Origin: an uncultured Flavobacteriaceae bacterium
Lineage (GTDB): Bacteria; Bacteroidota; Bacteroidia; Flavobacteriales; Flavobacteriaceae
DNA length: 48,646 nt
Assembly (NCBI GenBank): GCA_913043275.1
Contig: CAJWLL010000012.1
Span: forward strand, 1 to 48,646
Reading direction: 5' to 3'
Below the pieces are notes generated by a model. It worked only from the letters and a program-made list of their open reading frames with translations. It did no database searches and had not been told where the DNA came from. Numbering within the stretch: position 1 is the first letter of the stretch; every line of letters begins with the position of its first letter. Both the position numbers and the translations under genes were made by a program. This document shows positions 32,956 through 41,156 of this stretch, in pieces.

Positions 32956-34167
32956 ATGCGACAGCTCTGTATGTTCTTTTTTCTATTCCTTGCATCTTTT
33001 GGGATCGCGCAGAACAATGCGGCCAGACAGAAAGCGCTTCAAAAACAAAAAAAGCGACTTCAAGGAGAGATCAAACAAATCAATACACTGCTTTTTAATA
33101 ACACCAAAAAGGAAAAGTCCCTACTTTCTCAGGTCGGGGACCTAAATTTAAAAATATCCGTCAGAAATGACCTGGTCAAGGTCAATAACCAACAGGCCAA
33201 CCTCTTAACTCAACAAATTAACGTCAATCAAAGGAATATTACGGACCTTAGAAAAGAGTTGGAAGACTTAAAGAAAGACTATGCCGAAATGATTCAGAAA
33301 TCCTACAAAAGTAAATCCTCCCAAAATAGATTAATGTTTTTGTTTTCCTCTGAGGATTTTTTACAGTCATACAAGCGCGTTCAATACATGAAACAGTATG
33401 CAAATTATAGAAAAAAACAAGGAGAGGAGATTGCAGAAAAAACCAAAACCCTTCAATCCCTTAACAAAACCTTTTTGGAGCAAAAAGCCCAAAAAGATGC
33501 TTTGGTAATAGAGAATAGAAAAGCACAAAAGCAATTGCAAGAGGAACGTAAATCACAGCAAAAACTAATTAGGAGTTTGAAAAATAAATCGCGTTCGTTG
33601 ACAAGTGAGATTAGACAAAAACAAAGTAAAGCAGCAGCGATTGATCGGGAAATTGAACGTTTAATTCGTGAGGCCATTACAGCTTCTAACAAGGCAGTGG
33701 GTAAAAAACCTAATAATGCCTTTGCCCTTACCCCCGAGGCGAAGTTACTGGCTTCCAACTTTATTGCCAATAAGGGTAAACTGCCTTGGCCTGTAGAAAA
33801 AGGAATAGTCATCCAGCGCTTCGGCACCCAACCTCATCCGTTGGTTAAGACCACCATGATTAAAAGCAACGGCGTGACTATTGCCACATCTCCCAAATCA
33901 AAAGCCCGAGCTGTTTTTGAAGGGGAGGTAATGACAATTCTAAGTTTTAAAGGGAGTAACCCAACTATACTGATTAAACATGGAAATTTTATTACTACCT
34001 ACAAAAATATGGGTAAGGTTTATGTCCAAAAAGGAGAAAAAGTTAAGGCTAAACAGCCAATAGGCGAAATATTTACACATCCGCAAACCGGCAAAACCAC
34101 TATCCAATTCAGTGTTTTCAACGAATTAAAACCTCAAAACCCAAAAAGTTGGATTTTCAGGATGTAG
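32956..34167 (+). CDS. EnvC-like murein hydrolase activator with degenerate LytM domain
   Basis: This 403-residue protein has a signal peptide (~1-18, ending ASFGIAQ), a long coiled-coil region (~22-250) rich in Lys, Gln and Leu, and a C-terminal M23/LytM fold (~285-403). The zinc ligands are lost: where active enzymes have HxxxD the segment reads KSNGVTI, and the HxH position reads TIQFSVF. This matches EnvC/NlpD-type activators, which switch on amidases at the septum rather than cutting peptidoglycan themselves. It is co-transcribed with the nucleotidyltransferase and DUF4292 genes. Confidence 0.87.
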   Translation: MRQLCMFFFLFLASFGIAQNNAARQKALQKQKKRLQGEIKQINTLLFNNTKKEKSLLSQVGDLNLKISVRNDLVKVNNQQANLLTQQINVNQRNITDLRKELEDLKKDYAEMIQKSYKSKSSQNRLMFLFSSEDFLQSYKRVQYMKQYANYRKKQGEEIAEKTKTLQSLNKTFLEQKAQKDALVIENRKAQKQLQEERKSQQKLIRSLKNKSRSLTSEIRQKQSKAAAIDREIERLIREAITASNKAVGKKPNNAFALTPEAKLLASNFIANKGKLPWPVEKGIVIQRFGTQPHPLVKTTMIKSNGVTIATSPKSKARAVFEGEVMTILSFKGSNPTILIKHGNFITTYKNMGKVYVQKGEKVKAKQPIGEIFTHPQTGKTTIQFSVFNELKPQNPKSWIFRM

Positions 34168-34168
34168 T

Positions 34169-35146
34169 CTAGTATTCCTCCAAGTACCAGGCCTCTTCTT
34201 TAAGGGCGTAGCGGATGTAATTGTACAAGTTTAATGCTTCACGCTTGGAGATAAACCGTCCGAAAGCTACGCGGTGAAGCCCTTCGGGATTAACCTCTGT
34301 AAAAGCGGCATCAAAACCTTCTGCCTTTAACTGTGCGAGTTTTTTTTCGGCATTTTCCATAGACCGGTAAGAGCCTGCGATCACACTGTAAAAAGTTTCT
34401 GCCAAAGGTGTGTCTTCGATCACTTCAGTATTTGCCTCTAAGGTCAAATCTAGTTTGGATAATGCACCTAGGTCAAAAGTTGCTTTTTGAACGTTGCTCT
34501 TTATTTTCTTTTGTGCCATTTCTGTTGCCTTGGCCTTTTCATCAGCAATATATTGATTCCCAAAATAATAGGCTACGCCAATTAATGAAACTCCAATTAA
34601 ACCGATGATGGCATATCGCATTATCGGAGAGCGCTTATTTTCGTTTTCTTCCGGGGTAAAAATCAAGTTATCTTTGTTTTCGTTTTCCATAATGGTAATG
34701 GGTTTAGGTTCTTCTGTATTGATGGGATTGGTAAATATAGATTTTCTTATAAAACTACTGAGTCCAAATGTGCTCAGGTCAAAATTAATTGCTCCAAAAG
34801 GAGAAAAAATAATTTTCTTTTGCTGATTAAGGCGCATTTCACCTATGCCTGCAAAAGTCAAATACTGGGTATGCAATCTTTGTTTCCATATGATTACCTC
34901 TTTTTCAATTTTTCTCAAGGCTTTTTCGTAAGAAACATTTTCTTTTTTCGCTACATAATGGGCCAGTATACCATCGTTACTTTTCAGAAGATTGTTAAAA
35001 CTCACGTCTTTCCTTGGGGGAGTAAAAACCCCTGTTTCAGGCTGGATTAATACATTGATCGTATGGGTGAGAAAGGCACCGAAATTTGGAACCGTGACAC
35101 ACTCATGTCGGAAAAGCAACTCTTTGATATACTTTTGTAACTGCAT
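34169..35146 (-). CDS. HU/CCDC81-like DNA-binding domain protein with transmembrane helix and SPOR domain
   Basis: This 325-residue protein has three parts. The N-terminal ~130 residues match the HU-like CCDC81 bacterial domain (YIKELLFRHECVTVPNFGAF; FAGIGEMRLNQQKKIIFSP). A single transmembrane helix (~178-198) follows a charged linker. A periplasmic SPOR domain (~251-325, YSVIAGSYRSMENAEKKLAQL and HRVAFGRF) binds denuded septal peptidoglycan. The layout suggests a tether between chromosome and division site. ATG 35146 is preferred over the TTG two codons upstream, which is the end of a TATATTTG box only three bases away. Convergent with the EnvC-like gene; one base separates them. Confidence 0.87.
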   Translation of the reverse strand: MQLQKYIKELLFRHECVTVPNFGAFLTHTINVLIQPETGVFTPPRKDVSFNNLLKSNDGILAHYVAKKENVSYEKALRKIEKEVIIWKQRLHTQYLTFAGIGEMRLNQQKKIIFSPFGAINFDLSTFGLSSFIRKSIFTNPINTEEPKPITIMENENKDNLIFTPEENENKRSPIMRYAIIGLIGVSLIGVAYYFGNQYIADEKAKATEMAQKKIKSNVQKATFDLGALSKLDLTLEANTEVIEDTPLAETFYSVIAGSYRSMENAEKKLAQLKAEGFDAAFTEVNPEGLHRVAFGRFISKREALNLYNYIRYALKEEAWYLEEY

Positions 35147-35150
35147 TCTC

Positions 35151-35207
35151 AAATATACTAATATTTACTCCTTATTAATAACGATGAATTTCTATGTTAG
35201 TATATTT
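35151..35207. repeat. 11-bp inverted repeat spanning the HU-SPOR promoter
   Basis: AAATATACTAA (35151-35161) and TTAGTATATTT (35197-35207) are perfect inverted copies 35 bases apart. The left arm overlaps the minus-strand -7 box TATATTTG (35150-35157) of the HU-SPOR gene; the right arm lies about where upstream regulatory sites would be. It could be an operator or looping site. The remaining bases up to trpS (35208-35303) show no feature. Confidence 0.6.
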
Positions 35208-35303
35208 ATGGTTACCAAAACTTTAATTTATCTCCCATTTAAACATTAAAAGTAGTGGCTTTGATAATGAGAAATCGGTTAGTGCGATCTTTTTTTATTT
35301 GGT

Positions 35304-36272
35304 CTAAAACCCCAGCTTTCGCCTAACCCTTAGTAGAACATCGTCCGCAACCTTACTGGCTTTTAACGCTCCTTTGGCCAAGGCAATTTCTACCTCTTCG
35401 GGATGACCCTGGTAGTAATTGAATTTTTCCCTTTCCGTTTTGAATTTTTTGACAATCAATTCAAACAATGCTTGCTTGGCTTGACCGTAGCCCAGGCCTC
35501 CGACCAAATATTGTTTCTTTAGATTTTCGATGGAGTCTGGCTCTGCTATGAGAGAAAAGAGTTTAAACACATTACAGCTTTTTGGGGTTTTGGCTTGTTC
35601 TATCGTCTTACTATCTGTTTTTATACTCATGATCTGTTTCCGAAGATCCTTATCTGGCAGAAAAATATTGATCATGTTGTTTTTGGACTTGGACATTTTA
35701 TTACCATCGGTTCCGATTACGTATTGGGTATTATCTTGAATTTTTTCTTTGGGTAATACAAAAGTTTCCCCCATTTGATGATTGAATCGTGCAGCCACCT
35801 TACGAGTCATCTCGAGGTGTTGCAGCTGATCTTTTCCTACTGGAACCACTTCGGCGTCGTAGATCAAAATATCGGCGGCCATTAACATGGGGTAGGTAAA
35901 CAAACCGGTGTTTACATCATCTAGCTGATTTCCTTTGTCTTTAAAAGAATGAGCAAGTGTAAGTCTTTGGTAGGGAAAAAAACAACTTAGGAACCAGGCA
36001 AGTTCAGTGACTTGACTTACATCGCTCTGACGATAAAAGATTGTTTTTTCCACATCCAAACCACAAGCTAACCAGGCTGTTGCTGTGGCAAAAGTGTTTT
36101 TAGACAGCTGCTCCCCTTCTTTGATTTGGGAAACGGAGTGCAGATCTGCAATAAACAAAAAAGATTCATTCTCAGGGGTATCCGCCATTTCGATTGCTGG
36201 AAGCACTGCACCCAGCAAATTTCCCAAATGGGGCATCCCTGTCGATTGGATTCCGGTCAATATTCTTGCCAT
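35304..36272 (-). CDS. trpS: tryptophanyl-tRNA synthetase
   Basis: TrpS is the dimeric class I synthetase for tryptophan. The 322-residue protein begins MARILTGIQSTGMPHLGNLLG, with the HIGH-like motif HLGN at 15-18 and KMSKS exactly at 192-196. The central PMLMAADILIYDAEVVPVGKDQLQH block is strongly conserved. The length is normal for the bacterial type. It is divergent from plsC. No trp leader or T-box is visible upstream; the sequence between trpS and plsC is under 100 bases. Confidence 0.96.
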   Translation of the reverse strand: MARILTGIQSTGMPHLGNLLGAVLPAIEMADTPENESFLFIADLHSVSQIKEGEQLSKNTFATATAWLACGLDVEKTIFYRQSDVSQVTELAWFLSCFFPYQRLTLAHSFKDKGNQLDDVNTGLFTYPMLMAADILIYDAEVVPVGKDQLQHLEMTRKVAARFNHQMGETFVLPKEKIQDNTQYVIGTDGNKMSKSKNNMINIFLPDKDLRKQIMSIKTDSKTIEQAKTPKSCNVFKLFSLIAEPDSIENLKKQYLVGGLGYGQAKQALFELIVKKFKTEREKFNYYQGHPEEVEIALAKGALKASKVADDVLLRVRRKLGF

Positions 36273-36362
36273 AACTAGGTGTCAATGATTTCCTGCAAAG
36301 ATATTTTTTTTCAACGGTTGCACAAAGTTTGCCTCATTTCCTTATTATGCCATTTCCAGAAA

Positions 36363-37160
36363 ATGTATTTTTACCGCCTGATGAGGTTTTTGATTATAAT
36401 TTGGCGCATTTGGTTTTACTTTTTATCCTCCATCCCTGTCTTACTTCTGTTCCCTCTGTTGGCGATTTTATTGATTTTTCCCAATGGATACCGTCCCTTT
36501 TTTTGGATCGCTCGTAACATTTGGTCCCGATGGGTATTGTTGGGGATGGGTTTTAGGCTAAAAAAAGGATTTAAAACCACTTTGGATACCAAAAAAAATT
36601 ATTTGCTAGTGGCCAATCATTCCAGTTATATCGATATCATGCTCATGTTTGCTACTGCTCCTAACCCTTTTGTATTTGTAGGAAAAAAAGAACTGGTTAA
36701 GATTCCATTTTTTGGGTACCTCTTCAAAAACGCCGCCATTATGGTGGACCGCAGCAGCTCGAAAAGTCGTTATGGAGTTTATAGTCGGGCAAAAAAGGTC
36801 TTGGAAAAAGGCTATAGCGTTTGTATTTTTCCCGAAAAGGACTATTTGGATGAAACCATCTTGCTCAACCCTTTTAAGCAAGGTGCATTTAGAATTGCCG
36901 TTGATCATCAGTTGCCCATTTGCCCCATGGTATTTTTGGACTGTAAAAGAAAATTCCCGTGGAAAACTACTCATGGTTATCCTGGGGTACTCCGTGTAGA
37001 CATTCACCCACCCGTGCCTACTGCTGGCCTTAAAAAAGATGATATTCCTGAGCTACAACAAAAAATTTATGATCTGATCTATTCCGAACTGCAAAACGAT
37101 CCACTGCAAACTGCAGTTAATGCAATTTTAGTTTGGAAAAAAGTCACCAAAACGAGTTAG
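36363..37160 (+). CDS. plsC: 1-acyl-sn-glycerol-3-phosphate acyltransferase-like (PlsC family)
   Basis: PlsC-type enzymes acylate lysophosphatidic acid to phosphatidic acid in membrane lipid synthesis. The protein (about 265 residues from ATG 36363; ATG 36381 is also possible) has an N-terminal hydrophobic helix (IWRIWFYFLSSIPVLLLFPLL) and the catalytic NHxxxxD motif as NHSSYID. The FVGKKELVKIPFFGYLF stretch and the third motif follow. The third motif reads FPEKDY instead of the usual FPEGTR, a variation that may reflect a different acceptor. Upstream in-frame sequence to 36279 is not conserved. Its stop overlaps pabC by four bases, tail to tail. Confidence 0.83.
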   Translation: MYFYRLMRFLIIIWRIWFYFLSSIPVLLLFPLLAILLIFPNGYRPFFWIARNIWSRWVLLGMGFRLKKGFKTTLDTKKNYLLVANHSSYIDIMLMFATAPNPFVFVGKKELVKIPFFGYLFKNAAIMVDRSSSKSRYGVYSRAKKVLEKGYSVCIFPEKDYLDETILLNPFKQGAFRIAVDHQLPICPMVFLDCKRKFPWKTTHGYPGVLRVDIHPPVPTAGLKKDDIPELQQKIYDLIYSELQNDPLQTAVNAILVWKKVTKTS

Positions 37161-37753
37161 TATACAATTTGATTTATGGGGATCATCGGTTGATTCATAT
37201 CCCGTAGTGCATTGATCAGTTTTAGCCCTTGAAACTTTTTAAGGTCATCTACCCCAATTGTTGCTTTCCAAATAATTTCCTGAGCCAAAAGTCGAGCGCG
37301 GCATGTACCTTCTAGCAAAGGCAAGTCAGGAGTCCACCAGCACTTACCATCAAAAAACACCAAATTTGCATAAGAGCTGTCGGTGATTAAGCCATTTCTG
37401 ACAATCAATACGTCATCACAATCCTCCCTTTGGTCAAAGAGGGCCTCTAAACTTTCCCGTTTACTATATTTAAATGTGTAGTCCAAATGATTGGTATGTA
37501 CCAATTTTAAGCTTTGGATGTTTTGCATTTGATAGTGTTGAAAACCTATTTCTCGTTTATTTTCGTTATAAAAAATTTTCAATTTGATTTTTCCACGGCA
37601 AAATTTTTGGGGAATGATCAAAGGGTCTAAAAGATCGAAATTAGGAGTTTTTTCAAAAAAGCTTTGAAAGGCTTTTTCAAATCGCAATTGATGCCATTCA
37701 GAGTGGAGTACTCGACCGTCTTGGACACAAATAGACTCAAACAACGGGTACAT
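37157..37753 (-). CDS. pabC: class IV aminotransferase, probable 4-amino-4-deoxychorismate lyase
   Basis: PabC releases pyruvate from 4-amino-4-deoxychorismate to give p-aminobenzoate for folate. The 198-residue protein is PLP-dependent fold type IV: it begins MYPLFESICVQDGRVLHSEWHQLRF, has the probable PLP lysine Lys95 in FKYSKRESL, and the ITDSSYANLVFF and PLLEGTCRARLLAQ segments that bind the cofactor phosphate and substrate. It is somewhat shorter than E. coli PabC. It overlaps the upstream pabB by 17 bases, so the pair is co-translated. The related alternative, a D-amino-acid or branched-chain transaminase, is less likely given pabB. Confidence 0.82.
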   Translation of the reverse strand: MYPLFESICVQDGRVLHSEWHQLRFEKAFQSFFEKTPNFDLLDPLIIPQKFCRGKIKLKIFYNENKREIGFQHYQMQNIQSLKLVHTNHLDYTFKYSKRESLEALFDQREDCDDVLIVRNGLITDSSYANLVFFDGKCWWTPDLPLLEGTCRARLLAQEIIWKATIGVDDLKKFQGLKLINALRDMNQPMIPINQIVY

Positions 37754-38708
37754 AAATTTTTTCTATAAGTTCGTTGTATTCGGACTCCAGGTCGCTTAAA
37801 AAGGTAATGCCCCCGCCACTGCGGTAGATCAGTTGGTCATTCTTTTTTTCTAGGTAGCGGATATTGACCGCACTCTCGAAGTTTTCTCCATCAAAATAAC
37901 CAAATACACCAGTATAATATCCTCTTGGACCTTGCTCTACTTCTTGAATAATTGAAACGGTTTTGGCCTTGGGCGCCCCACAGATTGAACCTGCAGGAAG
38001 CATGCTAAAAAGGATATTGGGCAATTGTGTTTTCCAGTCGGGAGATAGTTTCCCTTTAATTTCTGAACTTGTATGGTAGATTACGTTTTTTTGAGTTTTG
38101 ATTTTATCTAGGTATCGGAAACGGGTCACTTGTACTTCTTTTGCCACCTTAGACAGATCGTTCCGGATCAGATCCACTATTGTATTATGTTCATTGATCT
38201 CTTTAGGATTGTTTTCTAGTATCTTTTTTGCCTTGGGCAGGTGTGCGTTGATGGTTCCTTTCATTGGATAGGAATAGATACATCCGTCTTTTATTTTGAC
38301 AAAACACTCCGGTGAATAGACGACAAAGTGATCCTGTTGTAGCAATTTATATGGGGCTTTGGCCAAGTGGAAAATATCTTCCAGTTCGAGATGGGTTTGT
38401 ATCGTAGAGGGGAAGGTAAGGTTTAACAGAAAAGTGTTGCCCTTATAGATCTCGTTAACTACCTTTTGGTAGGCTTGTGCATAAATTACTTTGGGTACTG
38501 GATCAATGGAAAGATTTCTGGGGGTTGTTTTTCGGGCTTGGGGATCGAAATTTCGAAAGCCTTTGACTTTAAATTGAAAACCCATTTTTTGTGCGTCTCC
38601 CAAAGGACAGATCAAAGGTTTTTTCAGTTCGAAATCGATAAGAAAAAAAAAAGGCTTTTGCCCAGCGGCCATGGCCGACATTTTTTCTTTAAATGCTGAG
38701 AGGTCCAA
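37737..38708 (-). CDS. pabB: aminodeoxychorismate synthase component I
   Basis: PabB aminates chorismate to 4-amino-4-deoxychorismate, normally with glutamine amidotransferase PabA. The 323-residue protein is a chorismate-binding domain without the long N-terminal part of E. coli PabB. Key stretches are GNTFLLNLTF, YSPECFVKIKDGCIYSYPMKGT (~135-156), EHNTIVDLIRNDLSKVA (~177-193), SEIKGKL and the C-terminal PAGSICGAPKAKTV and RSGGGIT blocks. It is followed by pabC. No pabA is adjacent; a shared anthranilate amidotransferase elsewhere may serve. It lies 27 bases downstream of recA and may be read from its transcript. Confidence 0.87.
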   Translation of the reverse strand: MDLSAFKEKMSAMAAGQKPFFFLIDFELKKPLICPLGDAQKMGFQFKVKGFRNFDPQARKTTPRNLSIDPVPKVIYAQAYQKVVNEIYKGNTFLLNLTFPSTIQTHLELEDIFHLAKAPYKLLQQDHFVVYSPECFVKIKDGCIYSYPMKGTINAHLPKAKKILENNPKEINEHNTIVDLIRNDLSKVAKEVQVTRFRYLDKIKTQKNVIYHTSSEIKGKLSPDWKTQLPNILFSMLPAGSICGAPKAKTVSIIQEVEQGPRGYYTGVFGYFDGENFESAVNIRYLEKKNDQLIYRSGGGITFLSDLESEYNELIEKIYVPVV

Positions 38709-38735
38709 TTCCTATGCTCGGATTCGAATAGCTTA

Positions 38736-39737
38736 TTATATTGCTTTGATAGTCTTCATGATTTTGTCTTCTAACTCTTCCATAAGTTCGATATTATCTT
38801 CTAGCAGAGCTTTGACTGAATCACGGCCTTGTCCTAGCTTGGTATCTCCATAGCTAAACCAAGAACCGGATTTTTTGATGATTTCGTAGTTAACGCCCAA
38901 GTCCAAAATCTCACCTATTTTAGAGATCCCCTCTCCATACATTATGTCAAACTCAGTGGTACGAAAGGGTGGAGCCACTTTATTTTTGACCACTTTGACT
39001 CGGGTTTTATTTCCCAGAACTTCGGCCTCCCCGCTTTTGATTTGGGTGGATCGGCGGATATCTAATCGTACTGAAGCATAGAATTTTAGCGCATTTCCCC
39101 CAGTGGTGGTTTCCGGATTGCCAAACATGACTCCAATTTTCTCCCGGAGCTGGTTTATAAAAAATACGGCACAATTGGTTTTGCTGATAGAAGCGGTGAG
39201 TTTTCGAAGGGCTTGAGACATCAATCGAGCGTGGAGGCCCATTTTGGAGTCACCCATTTCGCCTTCGATTTCACTTTTGGGTGTCAAGGCTGCGACAGAG
39301 TCCACCACAACCACATCGATGGCACCAGAGCGGATAAGGTTGTCAGCAATCTCAAGTGCTTGCTCGCCGTGGTCGGGTTGTGAGATGACTAGTTCACGGA
39401 CATCTACACCTAACTTTTCAGCATAAAAACGGTCAAAAGCGTGTTCAGCGTCAATAAAGGCAGCTATACCACCGGCTTTTTGGCATTCGGCAATTGCATG
39501 TAGGCTAAGGGTGGTTTTTCCCGATGACTCCGGACCGTAGATTTCTATTACTCGACCGCGAGGATAGCCCCCTACGCCCAAGGCTAAATCTAAACCGATG
39601 GATCCCGAGGAAATGGCTTCGACTTCCTCAATGCCTTCATCACCCATTTTCATGACGGCTCCCTTGCCATAGGTCTTATCTAGTTTGTCTAAAGTTAGCT
39701 GTAAGGCTTTCTTTTTTGCTTCATTTCCGTCTACCAT
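38736..39737 (-). CDS. recA: RecA recombinase
   Basis: RecA forms filaments on single-stranded DNA, drives strand exchange and triggers LexA-type cleavage where present. The 333-residue protein from ATG 39737 has the P-loop GPESSGKT at 68-75, the MKMGDEG and [13 protein letters not shown] segments before it, VVVDSVAAL (Walker B, ~140), the L1 loop region [15 protein letters not shown] and [22 protein letters not shown] including L2. The C-terminal acidic tail is short. An in-frame ATG 16 codons upstream would put the -7 promoter box inside the gene, so it was not used. Order recA-pabB-pabC on the minus strand. Confidence 0.97.
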   Translation of the reverse strand: MVDGNEAKKKALQLTLDKLDKTYGKGAVMKMGDEGIEEVEAISSGSIGLDLALGVGGYPRGRVIEIYGPESSGKTTLSLHAIAECQKAGGIAAFIDAEHAFDRFYAEKLGVDVRELVISQPDHGEQALEIADNLIRSGAIDVVVVDSVAALTPKSEIEGEMGDSKMGLHARLMSQALRKLTASISKTNCAVFFINQLREKIGVMFGNPETTTGGNALKFYASVRLDIRRSTQIKSGEAEVLGNKTRVKVVKNKVAPPFRTTEFDIMYGEGISKIGEILDLGVNYEIIKKSGSWFSYGDTKLGQGRDSVKALLEDNIELMEELEDKIMKTIKAI

Positions 39738-39754
39738 AATCCTGTTTTTTATAG

Positions 39755-39762
39755 CGAATTTA
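39755..39762 (-). promoter_or_regulatory. -7-like promoter box (TAAATTCG) for recA
   Basis: The minus strand reads TAAATTCG, one base off TAnnTTTG, 17 bases before the recA ATG. A TTG about 20 bases further upstream could serve as -33. No clear LexA-type palindrome was seen between the box and the start codon. Confidence 0.45.
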
Positions 39763-39785
39763 CTATTTCTGTCCTTGGGGGGCAA

Positions 39786-39985
39786 TAGGGCACCAAAAGG
39801 ATTATTAACAATATAAAGTCAATAAAGATAAGGCAACTGATCATGAGCTTAATTTTACACAACAATAATTTACATGAGAACCAATGGCTTAATTGGCTCA
39901 GGAACGAATATTACAAAACCTAAATTAGGACTAAAAACTCACAGACCTTTACTTTATAAAAATAATCCAGACCACCTTTAATAAA
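39786..39985. other. non-coding gap between recA and trhO promoters
   Basis: About 200 AT-rich bases without an open frame or strong hairpin. GGCTTAATTGGCTC and related GCTTAA words recur loosely. Together with the promoters on each side it makes the longest gene-free stretch in this half of the window (39738-40060, 323 bases). Confidence 0.4.
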
Positions 39986-40013
39986 TTGGTCAAGGAATTA
40001 AGCCTTACATTTG
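39986..40013 (+). promoter_or_regulatory. promoter for trhO (TTG-N17-TACATTTG)
   Basis: TTG at 39986-39988 and TACATTTG at 40006-40013 are 17 bases apart, a good Bacteroidota promoter. The trhO ATG is 47 bases downstream. A second box follows at 40027, so trhO may have tandem starts. Confidence 0.6.
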
Positions 40014-40026
40014 GTCTAAATTTTAT

Positions 40027-40034
40027 TATTTTTG
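40027..40034 (+). promoter_or_regulatory. second -7 box (TATTTTTG) upstream of trhO
   Basis: TATTTTTG matches TAnnTTTG 26 bases before the trhO ATG. The only nearby TTTG is 13 bases upstream, too close for a standard -33, and it belongs to the first promoter's -7 box. Confidence 0.4.
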
Positions 40035-40060
40035 TGCCTCAAAACTTAAGCGTTTATAGC

Positions 40061-41092
40061 ATGCAACTATACAACAAACTAAGTGCTGAAGAACGACGCC
40101 TTTTGATTGCCGAAGCTGGAACAGAAAGGCTCACCCTGTCGTTTTATCAGTACCACCAAGTCGAGAATCCACAAGTTTTCAGAGATTATTTGTTCCTGCA
40201 CTGGAACGAAATGGACGTTTTGGGTCGAACTTATGTTGCCTATGAAGGAATCAATGCCCAGTTGTCAGTTCCGGCTCCACGCTTTGATGACTTTAAAAAC
40301 TTTTTGAATGGAATCAGTTTTTTAAAAGCGGTACGTCTCAACATTGCAGTAGAGCAAGACAATGAGTCCTTTTTAAAACTGACAGTTAAATTTAGGGATA
40401 AGATCGTGGCCGATGGCCTAGACGATTCCACTTTCGACGTAACCCAGAAGGGTATTCATCTCAATGCCTTAAAGTTTAACACCCTTTTGAAGGATTCCGA
40501 CACTATATGTGTAGACATGCGTAACCATTATGAAAGTGAGATCGGACATTTCAAAGGAGCACTCATCCCAGATGTGGATACCTTTAGGGAATCTCTACCT
40601 TTGATCGAAGAAAATCTCTCTGAATACAAAGAGGACAAAAAGCTATTAATGTATTGCACTGGAGGCATCCGATGTGAAAAAGCTAGCGCTTACTTTAAAC
40701 ATAAAGGATTTAAAAATGTTTTTCAATTGGAGGGTGGGATCATTGAATATGCTCGTCAGGTTAATGAAAATGGTTTAGAAAATAAGTTTATTGGAAAAAA
40801 TTTTGTTTTCGACGAACGCCGAAGAGAGCGAATAAGTGATGATGTTATAGCTCAATGTCACCAATGTGGCACCCCCTGCGACAGCCATGTAAATTGTCCC
40901 AATGAAGCCTGTCACCTCCTTTTCATTCAATGTGATTCTTGTAAAGAAAAAAGGAAAGGATGCTGTTCTTACGATTGCCAAAAAATTGTAAGTCTGCCGA
41001 TAGAGGAACAAAGGAAACGGCGAAAGGGAGAACACAATAGCAACAAAATCTTTAAAAAAGGCCGTTCAGAAATATTAAAGTATAAACATTAA
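40061..41092 (+). CDS. trhO: tRNA U34 hydroxylase TrhO (rhodanese-related)
   Basis: TrhO (YceA) makes 5-hydroxyuridine at position 34 of certain tRNAs in an oxygen-dependent reaction. The 343-residue protein has the N-terminal acylphosphatase-like domain (~10-100, containing RTYVAYEGINAQLSVP), a rhodanese domain (~125-225) with the catalytic Cys199 in LMYCTGGIRCEKASAY, and a cysteine-rich C-terminus (~260-305; CHQCGTPCDSHVNCPNEAC and CDSCKEKRKGCCSYDC) likely to bind zinc. The tail is basic. ATG 40061 matches the family start; the frame is open further upstream but contains the promoters. Functionally it joins mnmG as a second wobble-uridine modifier. Confidence 0.92.
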   Translation: MQLYNKLSAEERRLLIAEAGTERLTLSFYQYHQVENPQVFRDYLFLHWNEMDVLGRTYVAYEGINAQLSVPAPRFDDFKNFLNGISFLKAVRLNIAVEQDNESFLKLTVKFRDKIVADGLDDSTFDVTQKGIHLNALKFNTLLKDSDTICVDMRNHYESEIGHFKGALIPDVDTFRESLPLIEENLSEYKEDKKLLMYCTGGIRCEKASAYFKHKGFKNVFQLEGGIIEYARQVNENGLENKFIGKNFVFDERRRERISDDVIAQCHQCGTPCDSHVNCPNEACHLLFIQCDSCKEKRKGCCSYDCQKIVSLPIEEQRKRRKGEHNSNKIFKKGRSEILKYKH

Positions 41093-41131
41093 TTTAGGAT
41101 TTTACATCTTCCCTATACTTTGAATTAACCT

Positions 41132-41139
41132 TATCTTTG
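41132..41139 (+). promoter_or_regulatory. -7 promoter box (TATCTTTG) for the PSP1-gldH-PBP operon
   Basis: TATCTTTG matches TAnnTTTG 17 bases before the ATG at 41157. The -33 region lacks a TTTG at standard spacing. It would drive three overlapping genes through to the PBP. Confidence 0.5.
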
Positions 41140-41156
41140 AACTCTAATAAAGATCT

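Noticed and set aside
38736-39737. SOS (LexA) box at recA
   Set aside because: I saw no palindrome of a plausible LexA type between the -7-like box and the ATG, and Bacteroidota LexA sites are not uniform enough to claim one by eye.
39738-39785. 16-residue N-terminal extension of RecA
   Set aside because: It would include the -7 box and is absent from the RecA family start.
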